A stretch of 12,298 bases of DNA from contig JAOULU010000017.1 of assembly GCA_029881855.1 (NCBI GenBank), forward strand, positions 1 to 12,298. The letters run 5' to 3'. Below are positions 6,845 through 12,298 of the stretch, one piece after another (the first letter of the stretch is position 1; each line of letters begins with the position of its first letter). The translations under genes were made by a program, and so were the position numbers. The notes under the pieces are model-generated. The model was not told the DNA's origin, searched no databases, and worked only from the letters and a program-made list of their open reading frames with translations. This DNA is from Nitrosomonas sp. GTDB lineage: Bacteria; Pseudomonadota; Gammaproteobacteria; Burkholderiales; Nitrosomonadaceae.

Positions 6845-6901
6845 AATCAAAATACTTTTCTCTACCAAACATGTCGTTATCGGCACAATACTGTTTTGAT
6901 T
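6845..6901. repeat. 8-bp inverted repeat in the pepA-NYN gap
   Basis: AATCAAAA at 6845-6852 and TTTTGATT at 6894-6901 are a perfect inverted repeat with a 41-base spacer, lying between the pepA stop and the NYN gene start. It is AT-only in character apart from one G:C pair and has no U tract, so it is not a typical terminator. It could be chance. Confidence 0.2.
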
Positions 6902-6946
6902 GAGCAAGCAGCAGACAGCTATTAACTGAACATCAAGTACATAATC

Positions 6947-8443
6947 CTAATTAGACTTCTTGGATTGCAAAATTAGGTATTGTGATAGTAAAGGTACAGG
7001 GCGACCTGTTGAACCTTTTTCTTTGCCGGATTTCCAAGCAGTGCCAGCAATATCAAGATGGGCCCAGCGATATTCCTTAGTAAAGCGAGATAAAAAACAA
7101 GCCGCTGTAATTGTGCCCGCAGCTCGACCGCCAATGTTGGCCATATCAGCAAAATTACTATGTAGTAATTCCTGATAGTCATCCCATAACGGTAATTGCC
7201 ATGCACGATCTGCTGCTTGTTCTCCTGCACATAATAATTCTTGAGCTAATTTATCATCATTACTGATTATTCCAGTTGCTACATGTCCCAAGGCAATAAC
7301 ACAAGCGCCAGTTAATGTTGCGACATCAATTACGGCCTTTGGTTTGAAACGCTCAGCATAAGTTAACGCATCGCAAAGGATTAAACGACCTTCAGCATCG
7401 GTATTTAGAATTTCAATTGTTTGTCCAGACATGCTGGTTACGACATCGCCTGGTTTGGTAGCTTTTCCACTTGGCATGTTTTCAGTGGCAGGTACAATTA
7501 CCACTAAATTAATAGGCAGCTTCATTTCGGCAACGGCTTGCATTGTTCCCAAAACACTGGCTGCACCACTCATGTCATATTTCATTTCATCCATATCAGG
7601 CGATGGCTTTAATGAAATACCCCCGGTATCAAAAGTAACTCCTTTGCCTACTAATACAATAGGTTGTTCTTTTTTAGCTTGGCCTTGGTATTCTAGAACA
7701 ATTAACTTTGCTGGCTGGTCACTACCTTGAGCTACTGACAACAAGGAACCCATTCCCAGCTTGTCCATATCTTTTTGCTCAAAAACACTAACTTTTAGTT
7801 TATGTTTCTTAGCCATATCTTGAGCTTGTTTTGCCAGATAAGTTGGTGTACAAATATTTGGTGCCAGATTTCCAAGATTTTTGGCCAAGCTCATACCATT
7901 AGCAATTGCAAGTCCTTGTTCTAAAGCTTGTTTACTAATGTCTAATTGCGCTTGATCATTTATACCTAGCGTAATTTTACTTAGGATCGGTTTTGTATCT
8001 TCTGGCTTACTTTTAAGTTGATTAAATTGATAATTATTACTTGTAGCAATGCGTACAATTTGCTGGGTTTTCCACTCTATACCATGATCTTTTACGGGAA
8101 TATCTGTTAAAAAAATCGTCGCATCATTGCTTCCTGTTTTTTGTAACGTTTTGAAAACTGCGTCTGTGACCGTCAAGAATTTATTATTATTAAATTCTTT
8201 ATCTTTTCCTAGACCGGCCAGTAATATACGTTTACTCTGTACTCCAGGCACATTATGTAACACTAAGGTGTCTTTGGCTTTACCGTCCATATCACCCTGG
8301 CTCAATATTGCTTTTATGTATCCATTTGATGCTTTATCGATAACTTTTGCTGCATCAGATAGTTTCCGTGACTCAAAGATACCCACTACAACACAGGCAC
8401 CACTCTGTTTTTCTGGGGTTGTTACACTCACTCTGAAATCCAC
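6947..8443 (-). CDS. pepA: Leucyl aminopeptidase PepA (cytosol aminopeptidase, M17 family)
   Basis: PepA is a hexameric two-metal aminopeptidase that removes N-terminal residues from peptides in the cytoplasm; in E. coli it also binds DNA as a regulator of carAB and an accessory factor in Xer recombination. The 498-residue protein has the N-terminal macro-like domain (about 1-160) and the catalytic domain (about 170-495). The metal and catalytic residues are all present: K267 and D272 in VGKGVTFDTGG, K279, D290 in KYDMSGAA, and D349, E351 and R353 in the signature NTDAEGRLILCDAL. The spacing equals that of E. coli PepA with a constant offset of three. The start is GTG at 8443, chosen because AAGGAG sits six bases upstream and the first residues MDFRVS fit the family. 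The common neighbours lptF and holC are absent; here it is divergent from serB and followed by the NYN gene. Confidence 0.96.
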   Translation of the reverse strand: MDFRVSVTTPEKQSGACVVVGIFESRKLSDAAKVIDKASNGYIKAILSQGDMDGKAKDTLVLHNVPGVQSKRILLAGLGKDKEFNNNKFLTVTDAVFKTLQKTGSNDATIFLTDIPVKDHGIEWKTQQIVRIATSNNYQFNQLKSKPEDTKPILSKITLGINDQAQLDISKQALEQGLAIANGMSLAKNLGNLAPNICTPTYLAKQAQDMAKKHKLKVSVFEQKDMDKLGMGSLLSVAQGSDQPAKLIVLEYQGQAKKEQPIVLVGKGVTFDTGGISLKPSPDMDEMKYDMSGAASVLGTMQAVAEMKLPINLVVIVPATENMPSGKATKPGDVVTSMSGQTIEILNTDAEGRLILCDALTYAERFKPKAVIDVATLTGACVIALGHVATGIISNDDKLAQELLCAGEQAADRAWQLPLWDDYQELLHSNFADMANIGGRAAGTITAACFLSRFTKEYRWAHLDIAGTAWKSGKEKGSTGRPVPLLSQYLILQSKKSN

Positions 8444-8472
8444 GTTTTACTCCTTTTTATATATTTTGTGTC

Positions 8473-8522
8473 AATTGTCTCATGCAAAGCATAGAATTAA
8501 TATCGCTTTTCAATAGACAATT
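8473..8522. repeat. Inverted repeat in the pepA leader
   Basis: AATTGTCT (8473-8480) and AGACAATT (8515-8522) are a perfect 8-bp inverted repeat with 34 bases between. Inside it ATGCAAAGCAT (8482-8492) forms a smaller hairpin. Both would lie in the 5' leader of pepA mRNA if transcription starts near 8540. A regulatory role is inference. Confidence 0.3.
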
Positions 8523-8546
8523 CTTTCATTATTAAATTTTTTGGAT

Positions 8547-8555
8547 ACTATAGCA
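8547..8555 (-). promoter_or_regulatory. Candidate extended -10 promoter of pepA
   Basis: The minus strand reads TGCTATAGT, an extended -10 (TGn-TATAGT, 5/6 to TATAAT). No good -35 lies at 17 bases. Transcription would begin near 8540, giving a leader of about 97 bases. Three TTGCA motifs lie directly upstream of it. Confidence 0.35.
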
Positions 8556-8605
8556 TTGCACATGATTGCAAGAAACATTTGCAACATTAACGTGAGCATT
8601 AACGT
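8555..8605. repeat. Cluster of short direct repeats in the pepA/serB divergent region
   Basis: ATTGCA occurs at 8555-8560 and 8565-8570, ten bases apart, and TTTGCA at 8578-8583. Then CATTAACGT occurs twice, at 8585-8593 and 8597-8605, twelve bases apart. Spacing near one helical turn is what a cooperative DNA-binding protein would use. No known operator is recognised. Confidence 0.35.
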
Positions 8606-8682
8606 TCTAGGTAATTACTGAATGTAGTACGGAATAAATTTCTGTTATGCTTATCTACTAAAATAACCACTATAAATATCGC

Positions 8683-9516
8683 ATGAACTTGATTATCCAA
8701 GGCCTTCAGGTCGAGAATAGCGACTTAAGAGCTATTGCAAAACTTTCCCAAGCAGATCAAATTGAGCGTATTACGAGTCAAGCATTCCGCTTAAAAAATG
8801 CCAATCAACATGATCAAATTGCGCAATACTGTACTGAATCAGAGTTAGACTACGCTTTTGTTGACCCAGGCAAGCATTTGTCGGATTTTGGTTTGCTCGC
8901 CATGGATATGGATTCCACACTACTGGCGATTGAGTCGATTGATGAAGTTGCTGACATGCACAATATAAAGAAACAAGTAGCTGAGATTACTTTGCAGACA
9001 ATGCGTGGCGATATTACCTTTGAAGAAAGCATCACAAATCGTACTGCGCTATTAGAAGGGCTTCACCAAGATGCGCTACAAAAAGTCTATGATGAGCGAG
9101 TCAAGCTTAGCCCGGGTGCTGAGAAAATGCTAAAACAAGTTAAAGCCGCCAACATCAAAACCATGGTCATTTCTGGCGGGTTCTCTTTTTTTACTGAAAG
9201 AATCAAGGCAAAGTTGTCACTTGATTACGCCGCTGCCAATACTCTAGACATTGAAAATGACAAGCTGACAGGTAAGGTTGTCGGAAAAATAATTGGTAAA
9301 GAGGGAAAGGCTGAAATTTTAAAACAAGTATGTGAAGAGCTTAGTTTGCAACGAGAACATGTTATTGCAATTGGAGATGGCGCTAATGATTTGGGCATGA
9401 TGGCAGAAGCCGGTGTTAGTATTGCCTACCATGCAAAACCGATTGTGCAAAAAAATGCGACGTACGCTATCAATTATGTCGGCCTAGATGGGGTAATTAA
9501 TTTATTCCAAAAGTAA
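8683..9516 (+). CDS. serB: Phosphoserine phosphatase
   Basis: SerB removes phosphate from O-phospho-L-serine, the last step of serine synthesis from 3-phosphoglycerate. The 277-residue protein has an N-terminal part (about 1-65) resembling the regulatory region of proteobacterial SerB, then the HAD phosphatase. Motif I is DMDST with nucleophile D75 and acid/base D77, motif II is S164 in MVISGGFSFF, motif III is K209 in GKEGKAEIL, and motif IV is GDGANDLGMM with D232 and D236. The cap segment IESIDEVADMHN through the MRGDITFEESITNR region, with E84 and R120, is the usual substrate-specificity part. No ribosome binding site precedes the ATG; TATAAA at 8671-8676 is so close that a leaderless or nearly leaderless transcript is possible, but the -35 match is poor. 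It is divergent from pepA and converges on the malic enzyme gene with 22 bases between stops. Confidence 0.96.
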   Translation: MNLIIQGLQVENSDLRAIAKLSQADQIERITSQAFRLKNANQHDQIAQYCTESELDYAFVDPGKHLSDFGLLAMDMDSTLLAIESIDEVADMHNIKKQVAEITLQTMRGDITFEESITNRTALLEGLHQDALQKVYDERVKLSPGAEKMLKQVKAANIKTMVISGGFSFFTERIKAKLSLDYAAANTLDIENDKLTGKVVGKIIGKEGKAEILKQVCEELSLQREHVIAIGDGANDLGMMAEAGVSIAYHAKPIVQKNATYAINYVGLDGVINLFQK

Positions 9517-9538
9517 TTGTTTCGTACAGGACTAGTGG

Positions 9539-11149
9539 TCAATAATTTGGCTCATACATTAGTGATTTAATGTGACTATCTAAATCATCAGGCATTTCTT
9601 GATCTGTTAGTCCTTCCTTCACTGCAATCTGAAAAACCGCTACAGCAATTGCACGAGATACTTCACGCACACGACTCAGCGCTGGATATATTGCACCTGT
9701 TTGTAATTCTTGGTCTGTTACTGTGCCGGCTAATACTTCAGCCGCAGCTAAAAACATATTTTGTGTAATCAAACGAGCCGAACTCGCATAGATACCTAAG
9801 CCAATACCTGGAAAAATATAGGCATTATTGCCCTGTGCTGGCTTAAATAATTTATCCTCATAAAGAACGGGATCAAATGGGCTACCACTGGCAAAAATCA
9901 CACATCCATCACTCCACTTATAAGCTTCTTCAGCTGTGCATTCAGTATTTGATGTTGGGTTTGATAAGGCAATAATTACCGGACGCTCATTAACTGCGGC
10001 CATTTTTCGTACAATTTCCTCATTAAATGTTCCTGCCACTCCGGTTGCACCTATGAGCACATCTGGCTTTACTTCGCCAATAGCGTCCACGAAATTACAC
10101 GGCTTATGCGCATGAGCAAATGGCTTAATACGTGATTTAATGTTTTCAGTCGTCGATACAACAAGCCCTTTCCTATCAATAAACCATAACCTCTCATAGG
10201 CTTGTTGCTTGGTTAATCCAGCCGTACAAAAGCCATCAACCATTAATTCAGCAATGCCACCCGCAGCAGAACCTGTACCCAGAAACATGATATTTAAGTC
10301 AACAAATCTTTTCTGGGTTAGGCGGCAAGAAGTATAAACACCGGCTAAGGTAACAGCAGCTGTGCCTTGGATATCATCATTAAAGCAGCGAACATCACTC
10401 CTATAATGATCTAAGAACCTAAATGCATTGGGTGTTAGAAAATCCTCAAATTGGATTAATGCATTAGGGAAACATGTTTGAGCCGCTGTGACAAACTCAT
10501 CGACCAGTGTCTGATAGGCATCTCCAGTAATTCTAGGAAAAGGATAGCCAAGATATAACGGGTCGTCACGCAACGACATATTATTGGTGCCCACGTCTAA
10601 CATGACGGGTATACATTGTGAGGGTTTAATCCCAGCACAAGCTACATATAAAGCAACTTTTCCGATAGGAATTCCCATGCCATTGGCACCAAGGTCACCT
10701 AATCCTAAGATTCGTTCACCATCGGTTACAACAATGATACGTATATCGTCTTCTGGCCAATTTTTTAATATTGAAACAATGTCGCCACGGTCTTCTGGGG
10801 TGATATACAACCCTTGCGGCTTTCTAAAAATATGTGCAAATTCTTTGCATGCCTCACCCACTGTTGGCGTGTAAACCAATGGCATTATTTCATCCATATT
10901 ATCAATCATGGTGCGATAGAAAAGCCGCTGATTACGTTCAAGCAAAGCATTCAGAAAAATATATTTCTCAATATCGCTGGTTTTATTACGCATACTACCC
11001 AGAACACGTTGTTTTTGTTTGTCTATGTCTGCAACATCATAGGGCAACAATCCACGTAAACCGAGTTGTTCACGTTCTTCGCGCGTAAAAGCTGTTGATT
11101 TAGTGCTTGCAGGATCAAGTAATATTGCTTTTCCATGTAACTCTTTCAT
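9539..11149 (-). CDS. maeA: NAD-type malic enzyme (oxaloacetate-decarboxylating)
   Basis: It converts L-malate to pyruvate and CO2 with reduction of NAD(P), linking the tricarboxylic acid cycle to pyruvate in the cytoplasm. From ATG 11149 it has 536 residues, the size of the SfcA/MaeA and eukaryotic-type enzymes rather than the larger MaeB fused to a phosphotransacetylase-like domain. In numbering from the upstream TTG, Y99 in VYTPTVGEAC and K170 in GIPIGKVALY are the catalytic pair. E241 and D242 in QFEDF and D265 in FNDDIQGTA bind the metal, and GTGSAAGG (297-304) is the dinucleotide-binding loop. SNPTSNTEC and the PGIGLGIYAS region complete the active site. NAD rather than NADP use is inferred from family similarity. 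Three starts are possible: TTG 11167, ATG 11161 and ATG 11149. I chose 11149 because GGAG/GAG motifs lie 12 and 7 bases upstream, whereas 11161 abuts GGAG with no spacing. Confidence 0.94.
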   Translation of the reverse strand: MKELHGKAILLDPASTKSTAFTREEREQLGLRGLLPYDVADIDKQKQRVLGSMRNKTSDIEKYIFLNALLERNQRLFYRTMIDNMDEIMPLVYTPTVGEACKEFAHIFRKPQGLYITPEDRGDIVSILKNWPEDDIRIIVVTDGERILGLGDLGANGMGIPIGKVALYVACAGIKPSQCIPVMLDVGTNNMSLRDDPLYLGYPFPRITGDAYQTLVDEFVTAAQTCFPNALIQFEDFLTPNAFRFLDHYRSDVRCFNDDIQGTAAVTLAGVYTSCRLTQKRFVDLNIMFLGTGSAAGGIAELMVDGFCTAGLTKQQAYERLWFIDRKGLVVSTTENIKSRIKPFAHAHKPCNFVDAIGEVKPDVLIGATGVAGTFNEEIVRKMAAVNERPVIIALSNPTSNTECTAEEAYKWSDGCVIFASGSPFDPVLYEDKLFKPAQGNNAYIFPGIGLGIYASSARLITQNMFLAAAEVLAGTVTDQELQTGAIYPALSRVREVSRAIAVAVFQIAVKEGLTDQEMPDDLDSHIKSLMYEPNY

Positions 11150-11265
11150 TTGCAATCTCATCTCCAAATAGATCTTGCTTTAATTAATCTATTTACAACA
11201 TAGTTGGACTTCTAGAACTGCGAAAGTTAAACTTGCAACCTTTGTTTACTTTTTCGACCCAATCT

Positions 11266-11289
11266 AAACGGTTAGCGTTTTAACTGTTT
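11266..11289. promoter_or_regulatory. Imperfect palindrome, possible operator in the maeA/globin divergent region
   Basis: AAACGGTTA (11266-11274) and TAACTGTTT (11281-11289) are inverted copies matching at 8 of 9 positions with a 6-base spacer. Their size and spacing fit a dimeric regulator site. No specific regulator is recognised. Confidence 0.3.
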
Positions 11290-11301
11290 CATGAAAAATA
11301 T

Positions 11302-11331
11302 CTTTCTTAATCTTAAGAATGATAAAGAAAG
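11302..11331. repeat. 11-bp inverted repeat upstream of the globin gene
   Basis: CTTTCTTAATC (11302-11312) and GATAAAGAAAG (11321-11331) pair at 10 of 11 positions around an 8-base centre, and the core TCTTAAGA (11311-11318) is itself palindromic. It lies about 70 bases before the globin start. It could be an operator, such as an iron- or nitric-oxide-responsive site, but the match to the Fur or NsrR consensus is not good enough to name one. Confidence 0.35.
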
Positions 11332-11355
11332 TTCGTCAATTATTACACAGGAATA

Positions 11356-11430
11356 ATGATCAGTTTAACCACCCATACATTTAAAAACGCCTTAAAAAAC
11401 TATGAGCCAATCTCCTTTCCCAACACCTGA
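11356..11430 (+). CDS. Possible 24-codon upstream ORF overlapping the globin start
   Basis: ATG at 11356 follows an AGGA ribosome-binding-like motif closely (about three bases) and opens a 24-residue frame ending at TGA 11428-11430, 26 bases inside the globin gene in another frame. The globin ATG itself has no visible ribosome binding site, so ribosomes translating this ORF could reinitiate or couple there. The peptide (start MISLTTHTFK) is unremarkable. It may be chance. Confidence 0.2.
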   Translation: MISLTTHTFKNALKNYEPISFPNT

Positions 11431-11827
11431 TCCAAGTCGATATTCAGAAGAAGATGTCGCGCAACTCGTACATGTGTTTTATGCCAAAGCTAGAAAAGAT
11501 CCCTCCCTCGGACCAATTTTTGAAGAGCATGTGCAGGACTGGGATGCACACTTTGTACAAATGACAAATTTCTGGTCAGCACAATTACGTGGTACGAGCC
11601 GTTTTCGTGGTGCCCCTATGCCTAAGCATATCGTATTACCAGAACTCTCAGCCGAACTATTTGAACGCTGGTTACAACTTTTTCAAGAAACAACACTCGA
11701 ATTAGAAAACCTAGACCTTCAACTTCACGCTGACACAGTCGCCAAATTTATTGCTAGTAGACTATGGCAAGGTTATCAAATGAGTAATTACCCGGACAAA
11801 CAACCTGTTGCGCTGAAGATTTCGTAA
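11402..11827 (+). CDS. Group III truncated haemoglobin
   Basis: A 141-residue haem protein of the group III (P-type) truncated haemoglobin family, best known from Campylobacter Ctb; proposed roles in the family are oxygen binding, nitric oxide or peroxide handling. By comparison with Ctb, Y27 in HVFYAKARKDPSLGPIF is TyrB10, H50 in DWDAHFVQMTNFWS is HisE7, H76 in PMPKHIVLPEL is the proximal HisF8 and W90 in FERWLQLF is TrpG8. These are the family's haem-pocket residues and all are present. It is slightly longer than Ctb, with a Pro/Ser-rich N-terminal tail of about 13 residues. There is no signal peptide, so it is cytoplasmic. No ribosome binding site is visible before the ATG. It is divergent from the malic enzyme gene; the shared region has two palindromes. 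No partner reductase or nitrosative-stress regulator gene is nearby. The precise function is not settled for this family. Confidence 0.92.
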   Translation: MSQSPFPTPDPSRYSEEDVAQLVHVFYAKARKDPSLGPIFEEHVQDWDAHFVQMTNFWSAQLRGTSRFRGAPMPKHIVLPELSAELFERWLQLFQETTLELENLDLQLHADTVAKFIASRLWQGYQMSNYPDKQPVALKIS

Positions 11828-11837
11828 TAAAGCATCG

Positions 11838-11858
11838 AATGATCTTGACAAGATTGTT
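11838..11858 (+). terminator. Weak hairpin after the globin gene, possible terminator
   Basis: A 9-bp stem including two G:U pairs, AATGATCTT with AAGATTGTT around GAC, begins 11 bases after the globin stop codon. It is followed by TAATTACA rather than a clear U run, so termination would be weak. Confidence 0.3.
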
Positions 11859-11972
11859 TAATTACACCATTATCGCTCCCGAAAATGACATTGTGGAGAG
11901 GTTAGGCGTTAATATTTAATGCTGTCAGGTGATGCAAAAAGCACAAGTTTAGGGCCCGTTTCTGCTGCAATC

Positions 11973-11981
11973 TGATATAAT
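11973..11981 (+). promoter_or_regulatory. Extended -10 promoter of the tRNA-Arg/tRNA-Phe unit
   Basis: TGATATAAT contains a perfect TATAAT (11976-11981) with the TGn extension. No good -35 hexamer is seen at 17 bases. The following CTTCCCCGG gives a G+C-rich discriminator, a feature of stable-RNA promoters under stringent control. Transcription would begin near 11988, giving a 5' leader of about 34 bases before the mature tRNA. Confidence 0.6.
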
Positions 11982-12021
11982 CTTCCCCGGTTACATACTG
12001 TAAATAATTAGACTGTTCCAT

Positions 12022-12098
12022 GCGCCCGTAGCTCAGTTGGATAGAGTACTTGGCTACGAACCAAGGGGTCGTGGGTTCGAATCCTGCCGGGCGCGCCA
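12022..12098 (+). tRNA. tRNA-Arg (anticodon ACG)
   Basis: A 77-base cloverleaf. The acceptor stem GCGCCCG pairs with CGGGCGC, followed by discriminator G and an encoded CCA (12096-12098). The D arm is AGCTCAGTTGGATAGAGTA-like. The anticodon stem CTTGG/CCAAG encloses CTACGAA with anticodon ACG at 12056-12058, and the T arm carries GGTTCGAATCC. ACG is modified to ICG in bacteria and reads CGU, CGC and CGA. It is probably the first gene of a two-tRNA transcript. Confidence 0.97.
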
Positions 12099-12172
12099 AT
12101 ATTAAATCAACTCTGCTTGATATATGGGTCCATTTAATTAATAAGTTGTAACGTGTTGCGAATATCCAAAAT

Positions 12173-12248
<76 letters not shown>

Positions 12249-12257
12249 AATTTAAGT

Positions 12258-12273
12258 ATAAGCAATTGCTTAT
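12258..12273. repeat. 16-bp perfect palindrome after tRNA-Phe
   Basis: ATAAGCAATTGCTTAT reads the same on both strands and starts ten bases after the tRNA-Phe CCA. As RNA it would form a 6-bp stem with an AAUU loop, followed by UGUAAGACC without a U run, so it is at best a weak terminator. It could instead be a processing signal or a protein site. Confidence 0.4.
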
Positions 12274-12298
12274 TGTAAGACCTAACTTATGTGACTTT

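Noticed and set aside
8127..8516. Plus-strand 129-codon frame over the start of pepA and its leader
   Set aside because: It is antisense to well-supported pepA coding sequence and has no recognisable domain.
9517..9538. Shared terminator between converging serB and malic enzyme genes
   Set aside because: The 22-base gap has no stem longer than the self-complementary ACTAGT and no U run.
11906..11922. Small palindrome GCGTTAATATTTAATGC after the globin gene
   Set aside because: Short, AT-rich, with a G:T pair and no U run; likely chance, and it is upstream of the tRNA promoter without a clear link to it.
11902..12099. Minus-strand 65-codon frame beginning MARPAGFEPTTPWFVAKYS
   Set aside because: It is the antisense reading of the tRNA-Arg gene. 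The phrase PAGFEPTTPWF is a well-known false protein produced by translating tRNA genes backwards.

Overview
The window is a stretch of ordinary chromosome from an AT-rich Gram-negative proteobacterium (roughly 38-40% G+C, judged by eye). Three things point to a betaproteobacterium, possibly of the Nitrosomonadales/Methylophilales kind: the extracytoplasmic sigma factor is very close in wording to betaproteobacterial RpoE (start MGDREVDQ, end DKRW), nadB is divergent from an rpoE-rseA-rseB-degP cluster, and a group III truncated haemoglobin is present. The taxonomic call is inference from remembered family features, not from a search.

Layout. Bases 1-4125 (minus strand) hold an envelope-stress operon read right to left: rpoE (sigma factor), rseA (membrane anti-sigma factor), rseB (periplasmic RseA partner), degP/mucD (periplasmic protease/chaperone) and the start of a small glutaredoxin-like gene cut by the window edge. 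Together they form the circuit that senses misfolded envelope proteins, releases RpoE and raises envelope quality control. No rseC lies between rseB and degP. The 4126-4490 gap is a divergent promoter region. nadB (4491-6080, plus) encodes L-aspartate oxidase, the first enzyme of NAD synthesis. It converges on a NYN-nuclease/OST-HTH gene (6093-6830, minus), which is followed upstream by pepA (6947-8443, minus; leucyl aminopeptidase). serB (8683-9516, plus; phosphoserine phosphatase) is divergent from pepA and converges on an NAD-type malic enzyme gene (9539-11149, minus). A group III truncated haemoglobin gene (11402-11827, plus) is divergent from the malic enzyme gene. The window ends with tRNA-Arg(ACG) and tRNA-Phe(GAA), probably one transcript.

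Start codons are often not ATG here: pepA uses GTG with a strong ribosome binding site, the NYN gene can only start at TTG, and rseB and the malic enzyme gene each have a TTG candidate ahead of the preferred ATG.

I see no CRISPR array, insertion sequence, prophage, toxin-antitoxin pair or defence cluster, and nothing that amounts to a new multi-gene system. The points worth a second look are small: a GC-rich terminator-like hairpin inside the glutaredoxin gene, an inverted-repeat element with a possible small ORF between rseA and rseB, the NYN-OST-HTH protein as the least characterised gene, and palindromes with an upstream ORF before the globin gene.
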